Positions 24,763 to 33,810 of a DNA stretch of 50,873 bases are shown here, piece by piece. The translations under genes and the position numbers were made by a program. Within the stretch, counting starts at the first letter, position 1, and the number at the start of each line of letters is the position of its first letter. The notes under the pieces were generated by a model. It did no database searches, was not told where the DNA came from, and saw only the letters and a list, made by a program, of their open reading frames with translations. This DNA is from Nostoc sp. KVJ20 (lineage in GTDB: Bacteria > Cyanobacteriota > Cyanobacteriia > Cyanobacteriales > Nostocaceae), in contig NZ_KV757703.1 in the NCBI RefSeq assembly GCF_001712795.1, forward strand, positions 23,757 through 74,629, read 5' to 3'.

Positions 24763-26943
24763 ATGGCAAAATCTAAGAAAAGCTCTACCCCCATCAATCT
24801 CAGCGATCCACAATATTATCTTAACCGAGAGTTAAGCTGGTTAGAATTTAATGGCAGGGTATTACATGAAGCCTGTGACGATCGCACCCCACTTCTGGAA
24901 CGCCTGAAGTTTTTGGGAATATTCAACTCTAATTTGGATGAGTTTTTCATGGTGCGGGTTGCTGGTTTAAAGCAACAAGTAGAGGCGAAAGTCAGCCTGT
25001 TAACTCCCGATGGTCGGACACCACAACAACAGTTAGACGATATTAGGTCTACTCTCACTCCCCACGTCAAGAAAGAGCATCAACATTTTGAAGAAGTACT
25101 TCGTCCGCTACTAGCAAATCATGGCATCCATATCCTGAATTACATAGATTTGAATCAAAAACAGCGGACTCATCTCGACAGTTATTTTGAGGAACAAGTT
25201 TTCCCAGTTTTGACTCCCCTGGCTGTTGATCCTAGTCATCCCTTTCCTTTTATTTCTAATCTCAGTCTGAATCTGGCTGTTGTGGTCAAAAATCCAGATA
25301 CCGAAGAAGAATTCTTTGCCAGAGTCAAAGTCCCCAGTGTTCTGCCACGATTTTTACCGATACCGCCTGAGTTGGGAGATCAGAACAGCGAAAAACCTGC
25401 CCACTGGACAGGAGTACCTTTAGAACAGGCGATCGCTCATAACTTAGAATCTCTATTTCCAGGGATGAACATTCAAGAATATCATCCGTTCCGCATTACC
25501 CGTGATGCCGATTTGGTCTTAGAAGAAGATGAAGCAGATGATTTATTGTTAGCGATCGAACAGGAATTGCGAAAACGGCGACTAGGTGGGAGTCCAGTCC
25601 GGCTAGAGATTCAATCTCAGACTCCTGAAATAGTGCGATCGCGATTATTGCAAGATTTGGAATTAACAGAAAGCGATCTCTACGAAGTAGACGGACTTTT
25701 GGGACTGCGGGATTTGATGTATTTTATGTCCTTGCCATTGCCAGAACTCAAAGATCCACCACGCCAATCTGTTGTACCAATACGGTTGCAAAGACTGAGA
25801 GAACCGAGTTTAGATCCAGATGTCCTGGAAACGGACGAAGGAAAAGACTTTTTTGCTGTGATTCGGGAAAAGGATTTACTAGTACACCATCCTTATCAAT
25901 CCTTTTCAGAAACAGTCGTGCGCTTTATCACCCATGCCGCCTACGATTCAAATGTGTTAGCCATCAAGATGACCCTTTACCGGACTTCTGGCGACTCACC
26001 CATCGTCAACGCTTTAATTGCTGCTGCTGAAAATGGCAAGCAGGTATCCGTGCTGGTGGAATTAAAGGCGCGGTTTGATGAGGAGAATAATATTTACTGG
26101 GCAAGACGACTAGAAAGAGTTGGAGTTCACGTAGTCTATGGTTTAGTGGGGCTGAAAACCCATAGTAAAACCGTTATGGTAGTACGGCGCGAAAAAGACC
26201 GGATACGTCGCTACGTGCATATTGGGACTGGTAACTATAACCCCAAAACCGCAAGACTGTATACAGATTTGGGATTGTTTAGTTGCCGTGAAGAATTGGG
26301 TGCTGACATCACAGATTTATTTAATTTCTTGACAGGCTACTCTTTGCAAAAATCTTATCGAGAGTTGCTGGTTGCGCCTGTGAATATGCGCGATCGCTTT
26401 TTGTCACTAATTCACCGCGAAATCGAAAATGTTCAAAACGGGTTTTCTGGACGCATTGTTGCCAAAATGAATTCCCTAGTCGATCCACAAATTATCGCCA
26501 CATTATATGAAGCTTCCCGCGCCGGAGTGCAAATTGACTTAATTATTAGGGGCGTTTGCTGTTTGCGCCCAGGACTCAAAGACATTAGTGAAAATATTCG
26601 CATAATCAGCATTGTCGGTCGCTTTTTAGAACACTCTCGGATTTATTATTTTCATAACAATACACAGGAGGAAATCTATATCGGCAGTGCCGACTGGATG
26701 CGCCGCAACCTAGATCGCCGAGTCGAAGTAATTACCCCAGTCAAAGACCCAGATATTGCCAAAGATTTGCAAGAAATAATGGGAATTATGCTCGCCGATA
26801 ATCGTCAAGCTTGGGAATTACAAGCCGATGGCACTTATATTCAACGTCGTCCCTATGATGATTCTCCAGAAGCAAATTCACAAAAAATTCTTATGAACAT
26901 GGCATTACGCTCAACTGGTATAGCCTCAAACCTGATTGATTAA
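24763..26943 (+). CDS. ppk1: Polyphosphate kinase 1
   Basis: PPK1 reversibly makes polyphosphate from the terminal phosphate of ATP at the membrane. All four domains are visible. The N domain is YYLNRELSWLEFNGRVL through NLDEFFMVRVAGLK (about residues 17-70). A head domain follows. The two catalytic phospholipase-D-like domains hold the autophosphorylated His (GLKTHSKTVMVVRR), HIGTGNYNPKTARLYTDLGLF and the second conserved His (FLEHSRIYYF). The length of 726 residues fits the family. The ATG at 24763 is preceded by unremarkable sequence without a clear RBS. No exopolyphosphatase gene is next to it; the following gene is a receiver-only regulator on the same strand. Confidence 0.96.
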   Translation: MAKSKKSSTPINLSDPQYYLNRELSWLEFNGRVLHEACDDRTPLLERLKFLGIFNSNLDEFFMVRVAGLKQQVEAKVSLLTPDGRTPQQQLDDIRSTLTPHVKKEHQHFEEVLRPLLANHGIHILNYIDLNQKQRTHLDSYFEEQVFPVLTPLAVDPSHPFPFISNLSLNLAVVVKNPDTEEEFFARVKVPSVLPRFLPIPPELGDQNSEKPAHWTGVPLEQAIAHNLESLFPGMNIQEYHPFRITRDADLVLEEDEADDLLLAIEQELRKRRLGGSPVRLEIQSQTPEIVRSRLLQDLELTESDLYEVDGLLGLRDLMYFMSLPLPELKDPPRQSVVPIRLQRLREPSLDPDVLETDEGKDFFAVIREKDLLVHHPYQSFSETVVRFITHAAYDSNVLAIKMTLYRTSGDSPIVNALIAAAENGKQVSVLVELKARFDEENNIYWARRLERVGVHVVYGLVGLKTHSKTVMVVRREKDRIRRYVHIGTGNYNPKTARLYTDLGLFSCREELGADITDLFNFLTGYSLQKSYRELLVAPVNMRDRFLSLIHREIENVQNGFSGRIVAKMNSLVDPQIIATLYEASRAGVQIDLIIRGVCCLRPGLKDISENIRIISIVGRFLEHSRIYYFHNNTQEEIYIGSADWMRRNLDRRVEVITPVKDPDIAKDLQEIMGIMLADNRQAWELQADGTYIQRRPYDDSPEANSQKILMNMALRSTGIASNLID

Positions 26944-27134
26944 AAAATAAGTTACTTACACCTTGACAACTAGCTCAACTTAGTTTTTTTTAGAAAACTT
27001 TAATTTTCTGAGCAGTTGTCTAAGTTGTTTTTCATGGGTTCACACAAGTTATTCAACCATAGGATAGAGTCAGGGCTGGCACTTGTTCCCATAAACTAGA
27101 GGGGTTATTTTGAATAATTTCGTCTTTCCCCTCA

Positions 27135-27551
27135 ATGTTAATGTTATCCTGTGAGCTTTCTACCTTGCGTGTTCTAGTAGTTGACGACCACGAACTGACT
27201 CGTTTAACCTTGCAATTGGTTTTCTCTTGCCAGGAAAATATTCAAGTAGTAGGTTTAGCCAGCAATGGTGAAGAAGCGATAGAAATGGTTAAACGTTGCC
27301 ATCCTGACGTAATTGTTCTAGATTTACAAATGCCTGTCATGGATGGCTGGAGTGCATCTACTCACATTAAAGCTATATCTCCAAACACCCAGATTCTTGC
27401 TTACTCCTCAGTAGAAGACGTAAATTTTCAGGGGACAAAGGCAATGTCTAGCTTTGATGATGTTTGCAAAAAAGATGTGCCTACAAGCGAACTTATTGCC
27501 TTAGTTAGGCAGTTAGGTCAGCGTGCAGGAGATGGTTCATTTGCAGGATAA
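27135..27551 (+). CDS. Receiver-only response regulator
   Basis: The 138-residue protein is one receiver domain: LRVLVVDDHELTRLTLQLVF (acidic pair at the start), the phospho-Asp in VIVLDLQMPVMDG, Ser in AYSSVED and Lys in CKKDVPTSELIALV. The sequence is closest in style to NarL-type receivers (VDDHE) but has no HTH output domain. It stands about 190 nt after ppk1 on the same strand; a functional link is possible but not shown. The partner kinase is unknown. Confidence 0.85.
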   Translation: MLMLSCELSTLRVLVVDDHELTRLTLQLVFSCQENIQVVGLASNGEEAIEMVKRCHPDVIVLDLQMPVMDGWSASTHIKAISPNTQILAYSSVEDVNFQGTKAMSSFDDVCKKDVPTSELIALVRQLGQRAGDGSFAG

Positions 27552-27680
27552 ATGATACACCAATATTGCTTCGTCAACTCAGGCTTAGTTCAATTCTGGG
27601 GGTTCGAACACATGATAATAGTGAGGAGCGCCGGTATAGCCTGAAGTTAAGGGTTAAACCGACGCTATTTTTAATGATTT

Positions 27681-27854
27681 CTACTCTACCGGAATGGTGC
27701 GTCTAAATTCATCAATTAATTCATCCAGTTCTTCCAAAGCCTGATTTACGTCAATTCTCAAAGTTCCCAGGTTTGGTTGCTCCAGCAGGCTTAACAGGTA
27801 CTCGCGTTTATTTTGAACTGCGACGATTCGCTCTTTTATAGTCTGTAGATCCAT
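27681..27854 (-). CDS. Small coiled-coil-like protein, 57 aa
   Basis: The frame encodes a highly charged, helix-prone protein (MDLQTIKERIVAVQNKREYL, then SLLEQPNLGTLRIDVNQALE and a closing helix LDELIDEFRRTIPVE). Amphipathic heptads are visible in both halves. A purine-rich GATAGGAAAAAAATA tract containing AGGA lies just before the ATG. Codon use and the sharp start/stop signals suggest a real gene, and I believe similar small proteins exist in other Nostoc genomes. It is divergent from the DUF2854 gene across 168 nt. The function is unknown; there is no signal peptide or membrane helix. Confidence 0.7.
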   Translation of the reverse strand: MDLQTIKERIVAVQNKREYLLSLLEQPNLGTLRIDVNQALEELDELIDEFRRTIPVE

Positions 27855-28022
27855 TATTTTTTTCCTATCTTTAACTACCTTTAAGTTTAAAGTTAACTCA
27901 AAATCTCATATTCTGGGACACTATACGCCCTTTTAACTGGGAACGATGTTCTTCCCTAATTTGTTACTCATAGCCGATGATAATAAAACTGACGTATTCA
28001 GACTTTATACTAATTTAAGCTC

Positions 28023-28592
28023 ATGCTACGCCAAATCTCTTTGGGAACACTCGGTTTAACTATCGGCGGCATATTAACGGTAACTGGCTTCGTCGCCTAT
28101 GCTAATAATAATGCCACACTCAATCTTGTCGGATTTTTTTACGGGATTCCTCTCTTGTTGGGAGGACTAGCGCTGAAAGCTAATGAACTTAAGCCAGTAC
28201 CCTTTAGCCAAACTACCTCACCGTCAGCATTAATGCTACGCCAGCAGCAAGCAACTGATACTCAAAATAAAATTCGCAAAGACATCACCCGATATTGCTA
28301 CGGTCAAGATGCTCATTTAGATACAACACTTTCTTTTCTGGGTTTGAGTCCTACAGATCAAGAACGACCAACAGTCACAGGGTTGCGAGAAACAGAAGTT
28401 AATGGCAACTATGCCCTAATTTTAGAATTTGATTCGCCGCTAATACCATTTGATGCGTGGCAAAAAAAGCAAGAAAAAATGACCAACTATTTTGGCCCTG
28501 GATTGGAGATTCAAATAACACAGCCATCTGAAAATACAATTGAGCTAGCGTTGATCAATACTCAAAAAGAGTCAGTAGCCAGCAGTCAATAG
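28023..28592 (+). CDS. DUF2854 family thylakoid-type membrane protein
   Basis: The 189-residue protein has two adjacent membrane helices at the N-terminus (about residues 8-28 and 33-51). A soluble domain of about 130 residues contains KIRKDITRYCYGQDAHLDTTLSFLGLSP and WQKKQEKMTNYFGPGLEIQI. This is the DUF2854 pattern, found in cyanobacteria and plant chloroplasts (slr0575-like). The function is not established. It starts with ATG at 28023. A repeat fragment of the CCCCCT/AGGGGG type follows the gene at about 28640-28690. Confidence 0.8.
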   Translation: MLRQISLGTLGLTIGGILTVTGFVAYANNNATLNLVGFFYGIPLLLGGLALKANELKPVPFSQTTSPSALMLRQQQATDTQNKIRKDITRYCYGQDAHLDTTLSFLGLSPTDQERPTVTGLRETEVNGNYALILEFDSPLIPFDAWQKKQEKMTNYFGPGLEIQITQPSENTIELALINTQKESVASSQ

Positions 28593-28844
28593 TCCAAGGA
28601 TGTTTTAAAAATCCTTTTATCGGGAGTAAAACGTTTTAGCTCCCCCAAAGTCTTCCTTGTTAAGGGGGACTTTTATTCTGGTTCCCCTTTTTTTAGAGGT
28701 CAAGGAGGATATAGAAGTGACTAAAATTACATCCGACCACTTTTAAAACATCCTCTCAAGAACAAAAATTATTGTTACCCAAACTCCATATCTTTATGGC
28801 TTTTAAATTATTTTTTGTGATTCTCTTAACCACTGACCAAAAAG

Positions 28845-29105
28845 TTACTTTTCTAAACGAACTGCATACCACTGCAAATATTTTCCAGGGCCAATATCTA
28901 ATTCGCAGCTAGTGTCGAGTAAATATTGTGCTTGAGCCTCCACAGTATCAAACTTTTGCAAGTCAGGTGGCAAATCTTGAATTATGAGTTGCTGGAGAGT
29001 TTTTTTGAGCTTGTCTAATAACTCTGATAGTGTGAGAAATTGTTCTGGTTGATTTGTTTCTAAAACAACAAAATTATCCTGTTGATACATTAATGAGTCT
29101 GGCAT
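28845..29105 (-). CDS. CRR7-like protein (NDH-1 assembly-type)
   Basis: The 86-residue protein matches the chlororespiratory reduction 7 (CRR7) family. Signatures are NFVVLETNQPEQFLTLSELL, DLPPDLQKFDTVEAQAQYLL and the C-terminal CELDIGPG...QWYAVRLEK. In Arabidopsis CRR7 is needed for assembly or stability of the chloroplast NDH complex. A similar role in cyanobacterial NDH-1 is inferred only. It has no membrane segment or signal. The gene stands alone between DUF2854 and a long AT-rich gap. Confidence 0.75.
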   Translation of the reverse strand: MPDSLMYQQDNFVVLETNQPEQFLTLSELLDKLKKTLQQLIIQDLPPDLQKFDTVEAQAQYLLDTSCELDIGPGKYLQWYAVRLEK

Positions 29106-29735
29106 TTTAAAGATTTGGTGAATGTAAATAGGGTTAGATTTTTTGTAAGATTTCCTGTTGTTTGTACAGTCAAAAAGATAGCGATTTTATGTGTTGCTGG
29201 TGAAGTAGTTATTCGTTTTAATTTAGTAATTTAATAACAAACAGCCGTTTTTTTACCTAACTAGTATAATTTAGTATAATTTAGTATAAATTTGCCTGTA
29301 TTTAGCAATTTACTTGAGCAAATTATCTAGTTAATTGATATCCTAAGTGGATCTGTGCCAAGTATTACTAGATGTACTGAGGCGAATTAAATAAGAATTT
29401 TTACTTAATTTCTTAACCTAGATTCACTCGATAATAAATCTTTGCACTAAGCTTTATCTCATCCTTATGTAATTATACTAAATCTCAGCAAGCCTTGCCG
29501 AATAGACTAAATAAATTTAAGTCAGGTAATATTAATAATTTACTATTAGCTATCTTCTAGGCGGATTTTGGTAATTGCATTGCTCTGCCTTACTAAGTTT
29601 CTAAACTAACTACAGAACTACATAATTAAGGTATCATTTGCAATTCTCAAAAAAATTGTAATTTGACTTTAACAATAGGGAAATATAAAAGTAACAATTT
29701 CCTCCCATAACCATAGCTGAACAAAAAGGTAACAA
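29106..29735. other. AT-rich intergenic region
   Basis: 630 bp without a gene. It contains three tandem TAGTATAATT units (about 29262-29290). These are followed by a degenerate copy (29291-29357) of the palindromic repeat found at 40320-40398, sharing CAATTTACTTGAGCAAATT and TTAATTGA. No promoter was assigned. Confidence 0.6.
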
Positions 29736-29756
29736 TTGCCTTCGTGTTCCAATTAT

Positions 29757-29953
29757 AGATTGTCTATGCAACTTAGTTATCTACCGCTTGCTTGGCTCAA
29801 GAACATTGAGCAGTCCATTGTCAAGAAACAGTTGATTGTGAGGACAGACACACCTTTGTCGCAAATCTCGGCATTGAGGAAAATAGCGATCGCCCCCATG
29901 CGATCGAGTTGCACAGCCTTTTTCAGCATAGTCCCGCAAGTGGAAGGCAACTC
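29757..29953 (+). pseudogene. Possible CBS-domain remnant upstream of the GGDEF regulator
   Basis: A frame reading WLKNIEQSIVKKQLIVRTDT then PLSQISALRK...MRSSC resembles the first half of a CBS domain as found at the N-termini of Nostoc sensor proteins (a pattern of AIxxxPLxVxPDTPLxxVIxLM). It is short, internally shortened, runs in a different frame from the regulator and stops at 29966. It is probably the decayed N-terminus of a longer CBS-REC-GGDEF ancestor, but chance similarity is possible. Confidence 0.25.
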
Positions 29954-30982
29954 ATGTCAGGCATAAGCCCATTTCCTCTTTCTACAAAGCAACCGCCACT
30001 GATTCTAGTGGCTGATGATGACAAGACCATCCGAGTGTTGTTGCGTAAAGCTATGGAACAAGAAGGTTATCGAGTGGTTGAAGTCAATGATGGTAAGCAA
30101 TGTTTAGATGCTTACGAGGCTATCAAACCAGATATAGTTTTGCTAGATGCTGTAATGCCTGTGATGGATGGCTTTACCTGCTGTAAGCACTTGCTCCAAA
30201 TTGCCAGGAATAATTTAATATCAGCACTTGCGAATTTTGATACTAACTCGACACTTAAAAATACGGTTATATCCAAGATATGGGAGCGCACTCCCATCTT
30301 GATGATCACATGCTTGGATGATGAGGAATCCGTAAACCGTGCTTTTGACGCTGGGGCGACTGATTATGTAACTAAGCCAATTCACTGGCCTGTATTGCGC
30401 CAGCGTTTACGCCGACTGCTACAGCAAGCGCAAGTATACAAACAATTAGAGGCGGCAAACCAAGCTTTGCATCACCTTGCCAATGTAGATGGCTTAACTG
30501 AGTTGGCTAATCGTCGCCGCTTTGACGATTATCTTAATACTCAGTGGATTAATCTTGCACAAGAAGGATCTCCCTTGTCAATGATTTTATGTGATATCGA
30601 CTTTTTTAAATTTTATAACGATAGATATGGTCATCCGGCTGGGGATGTCTGTTTACAAAAAGTGGGTGCTGTCTTAAGCCTTAAGGTACAAAAACATCAG
30701 GATTTAGTAGCGCGTTATGGTGGCGAAGAATTTGCTGTGATTATGCCATATACCCCTGCATCTGGCGCAGTTCATGTTGCCTCTATGATACAAGCCGGAG
30801 TTAAAGATTTGCAAATTGTTCATGACGGATCTGCGGTGAGTGAGTATGTCACTCTTAGTATGGGCGTGGCGACTGTTGTCCCTACTTGGGAATCCTCACC
30901 TTCAGATTTGATCGTGCTGGCAGATAAGGCACTCTATCAAGCAAAGGCTGGGGGGCGCGATCGCTTTATCTCAAGTTCTTAG
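29954..30982 (+). CDS. Response regulator with GGDEF domain (diguanylate cyclase)
   Basis: The 342-residue protein has a receiver (about residues 17-155) with LVADDDKT, the phospho-Asp in IVLLDAVMPVMDG and Lys in YVTKPI. An unusual insert of about 30 residues sits between the phospho-Asp and the MITCLDD strand. A GGDEF domain fills about 190-340, with DGLTELANRRRFD, LCDIDFFKFYND and the active-site RYGGEEFAV. It should make cyclic di-GMP. The product-inhibition I-site normally reads RxxD; here it is KHQD, so feedback may be weak. The frame extends to 29909, but the ATG at 29954 has GGAAGG about 7 nt upstream. Confidence 0.88.
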   Translation: MSGISPFPLSTKQPPLILVADDDKTIRVLLRKAMEQEGYRVVEVNDGKQCLDAYEAIKPDIVLLDAVMPVMDGFTCCKHLLQIARNNLISALANFDTNSTLKNTVISKIWERTPILMITCLDDEESVNRAFDAGATDYVTKPIHWPVLRQRLRRLLQQAQVYKQLEAANQALHHLANVDGLTELANRRRFDDYLNTQWINLAQEGSPLSMILCDIDFFKFYNDRYGHPAGDVCLQKVGAVLSLKVQKHQDLVARYGGEEFAVIMPYTPASGAVHVASMIQAGVKDLQIVHDGSAVSEYVTLSMGVATVVPTWESSPSDLIVLADKALYQAKAGGRDRFISSS

Positions 30983-30983
30983 T

Positions 30984-31024
30984 TATTTGTCATTTGTCAT
31001 TGGTCATTTGTCATTTGTCATTGG
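30984..31024. repeat. TTTGTCA/TTGGTCA heptad repeats
   Basis: About five TTTGTCA/TTGGTCA units lie between the convergent GGDEF and sasA genes. This is an STRR-type tract like that at 2515. Confidence 0.85.
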
Positions 31025-31032
31025 TGCTTTAT

Positions 31033-32220
31033 CTAAGAAGGATAAACTGGCAGCGTGAAATGAAACCATGCTCCATTATTGGGGGCAGAGTCTACCCAAA
31101 TTTGACCATAATGTGCTAGGACGATGCGTTGGCATAGACAAAGACCAATGCCGTAACCTTCTGTGCCTTCATCCCGTTGCAGTCGAAAGTGATTTTCAAA
31201 GATGCGATCGCGATTTTCTACAGGAATACCAGGCCCAGTATCGCCAATACTAAACTGAACTTTTTGCGTAGTGCGGTGCAATCCGGCGACGCTAATTTTG
31301 CCACCTTCTGGGGTGTATTTGATGGCATTATCTAACAGATTCACTAACACTTGCCGGATGCGTTCTGGGTCAGCATATACGTATGGCAAGTCATTGGGAA
31401 TATCCGTTTCTACTTCTTGGGATTTGGCGGTGTAGCGATCGCACAATTCTTCCAGTACATCTAAGCACAGTTTACCTAGCTGTACCTTTTGTGGTAGGAT
31501 GGGGAATTCTGTATCTTTACCACGACCTACTTGTAAAAGATCAGCAATCATCCTGTCAATGATCTTAGTTTGATTGCGGGCTTGTTTTAGTAGATGGGCC
31601 GTCAAGGATGGTTTGAGGCGCTGGAATTGGCCTGTCTCTAAATTGTAGTTAGATTGGAGAGTTTCTATAGCGATCGCGGCGGCAGTTAGGGGATTGCGGA
31701 GATCGTGTGCCAGCATCGCAATCACCCGGTCTTTAAACTGTAGCTGCTCTTGGAGGTTATCTTTTTCCTGTTTCAAGCGAAAAATTTCATCTGAGAGTCG
31801 GATTAGTTCAGCAGAAACAGCAACCGAACGGATAGTAGATTTGGGTGATGTCACCCTAACATTGTCGTCTATCTGTTCTTGTAAGTCTTCCTGTAATTTT
31901 AAGTAGGTGTCTACAGCAGCTTGCCAGCGAGGCCACCAGTTTTTCAATTGCGCTATGATATTACTCCCAGCCAAAACCTGCCGTGGTTCGGGATGAATTT
32001 TGATTAAAGCTGGCGTTGCTACCAATTTAAAGTGTTCTGCTAAATAAGGTTGTTGTCCAACATCGATAGTTTGAAGTTCAAAACTATACTCAGCCTGCAA
32101 CTCTTTTAAGTAAGCACGTATTCGCTGCACTTGTTGGCGGGACTTGGGGCGTCCATCGACAAACAGTAACAGCTGGAGGGGAGCCTCGGAATAAATAGGC
32201 TGATCCTGGGAAACTTGCAT
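31033..32220 (-). CDS. sasA: Adaptive-response histidine kinase SasA (clock output)
   Basis: SasA binds KaiC through a KaiB-like N-terminal domain and phosphorylates RpaA, relaying circadian time. The KaiB-like/thioredoxin-fold domain is at about residues 12-95 (LQLLLFVDGRPKS, KLVATPALIKIHP). A linker coiled coil follows (IRLSDEIFRLKQEKDNLQEQL). The kinase part has the His in AMLAHDLRNPLTAA, N-box LVNLLDNAIKYTPEGG, GDTGPGIP and GYGIGLCLCQ. The length of 395 residues is usual. The frame opens at a TTG at 32247, but the ATG at 32220 gives the more normal N-terminus; neither has a clear RBS. No kai genes lie nearby, which is usual. Confidence 0.93.
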   Translation of the reverse strand: MQVSQDQPIYSEAPLQLLLFVDGRPKSRQQVQRIRAYLKELQAEYSFELQTIDVGQQPYLAEHFKLVATPALIKIHPEPRQVLAGSNIIAQLKNWWPRWQAAVDTYLKLQEDLQEQIDDNVRVTSPKSTIRSVAVSAELIRLSDEIFRLKQEKDNLQEQLQFKDRVIAMLAHDLRNPLTAAAIAIETLQSNYNLETGQFQRLKPSLTAHLLKQARNQTKIIDRMIADLLQVGRGKDTEFPILPQKVQLGKLCLDVLEELCDRYTAKSQEVETDIPNDLPYVYADPERIRQVLVNLLDNAIKYTPEGGKISVAGLHRTTQKVQFSIGDTGPGIPVENRDRIFENHFRLQRDEGTEGYGIGLCLCQRIVLAHYGQIWVDSAPNNGAWFHFTLPVYPS

Positions 32221-33554
32221 GTAATCGTGTTTCAGCACTGGTAACAACCCGGTGACGCTTTACAGAAAGTAAAATGGACTGACGGTTGTCGATGGTCGTT
32301 GTTTTTCTTCTTAATATCTATTTTAGATTTTCATATTCCTATCCGATCTGCGTTTTTGACATTAGATATATCTTTTTCAGCCTTTTGCCCCCTTTTGGCT
32401 AACTTCATCTCCAAGAAACACCCAAGCCCCTTGGATATAAGTCTTAATTTGCCCTGAATTAAAAATTTTCGCCAGAGTTATCAGCTGAAAACGTTATTAC
32501 TATGTCAAATCGGTTAGTGCAGCAGCTTGTCAATTTGAGTACTCGCTTTGAACAAGCGATCCCCAAACAAACGCAGATGCTAATTGTATCTAATTTATCA
32601 GGAAGCTGTTAACTGTTCAGACCAAGTTTGTAGAGGGTTTTCTCAACCGCCAGTGCATTGGATGAAGTGTCTTCTTTGCCTCTACTCAATCCTACTAATG
32701 ACTGTGAAAACAGCTATAGCTAACTATGCACTGCCTCTATAACTTGCGAAGCGCATCCTGTGCCCAGCTTTTCTAAAAGAACCGCTGCCCTATCCCAGAT
32801 GAACAGGGTATGGGTTGCCAGAGAGAAAGCTTTGGATAACATAGAGGCGATGCCTACGGCGGTAAACTACGCACTTCTAGAGGAAGCACTCACTGCTTTC
32901 GAGGCTGCCAAGAAACTCTTGACCACAGCATAAGTAGCACTTTCCCCAAAAAATCAATTTAGAGATACTAGGGAAACTGCTGCGACACTTGACTGTTTTA
33001 CCTATAACCTCAGTCGCCAAGAATAACGAACTTACGCTAAATTCCTGGAATTGCTTAAAACTGGCATTTTCCAGCTATTGCCTTACTCAGCTTACCATCG
33101 TCAGATGAATAATTGCCAAAATCGATTGTAAGCCAGCGTTAGCGAACTTTATCTATCTATTCCCCTCCTTGGGTGAGGCTAAGAGGGAATTTAATCCTAG
33201 TCTATCACTTCACTTCAGCTGCTTGGCATAGGCTTTGCCCGCCGTAGGCATCGCATTAAGCTAGTGTATCTGGAAGAATATTAAAGCTTTTATTAGCTAA
33301 AGAAGGGTTTAGCTAGTAATCAATCAGTTATTTGCTCTAACAATGGAATATTTCCAAAACTATCTGAAAATTTGTGATAATCCTTGTGGTGGAGTACTAG
33401 ATTAGATCACCCAAATGACAAAACTCTTATCTAGCAAGCATTCCAGATTTATTTATGTTTTTTTTTCAAAAATGTTAGTTTGCCAGAATTTTAGGGAATT
33501 CTATAAATAAGCATGGGAATTATCAAAACCTAATGGCTGTAAAACGAAGACAAT

Positions 33555-33574
33555 ACGGTAGCTTTTGCTACCGT
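33555..33574 (+). terminator. Hairpin ACGGTAGC-TTTT-GCTACCGT
   Basis: A perfect 8-bp stem followed by TTACTCATTTTTGG. It is terminator-like on the plus strand, but no gene was found directly upstream. Confidence 0.4.
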
Positions 33575-33722
33575 TTACTCATTTTTGGAGATATCATCAT
33601 CACCAACAGAGACATTTACGAAGAAGATGCCGTGAGTCGGTAGTGTCGTTTTGGTGATACAAATAGTCAGAGAGCAGAAAAAGCAGCGATACAAGGGATA
33701 CAAGGGGAAAAAGAGAAAACCA

Positions 33723-33757
33723 TGCCCCATTCCCCATTCCCCATTCCCCATTCCCAT
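33723..33757. repeat. CCCCATT heptanucleotide tandem repeats
   Basis: About five units of CCCCATT. This is the classical STRR1-type repeat of heterocyst-forming cyanobacteria. Confidence 0.9.
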
Positions 33758-33810
33758 TTAATGAACAGTCTGCGCTAGGGTAGGAATTGAAACTCAATTT
33801 GTGATTTCCT

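Larger units (their letters stand above)
32248..33810. other. 1.5-kb region without a supported gene
   Basis: Short frames such as 32502-32612 (36 aa) and about 32799-32934 (a frame through the GCGATGCCTACGGCGG repeat) have no RBS or known motif. Copies of the GTAGGCATCGC word lie at 32846-32856 and 33244-33254. A hairpin lies at 33555-33574 and CCCCATT heptads at 33723-33757. The sequence may contain decayed genes that I cannot identify. Confidence 0.5.

Noticed and set aside
29262..29290. Tandem TAGTATAATT units, CRISPR-like at first sight
   Set aside because: Units are directly adjacent with no spacers; it is a simple AT-rich tandem repeat.
31068..31906. Plus-strand frames inside sasA and similar frames inside infB, radA and the kinase genes
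   Set aside because: These are antisense shadows of well-supported genes, with no independent signals.
32799..32934. Plus-strand frame of about 44 codons ending in a Leu/Thr/Ala helix
   Set aside because: It runs through the GCGATGCCTACGGCGG dispersed repeat and lacks an RBS; it probably opens by chance.
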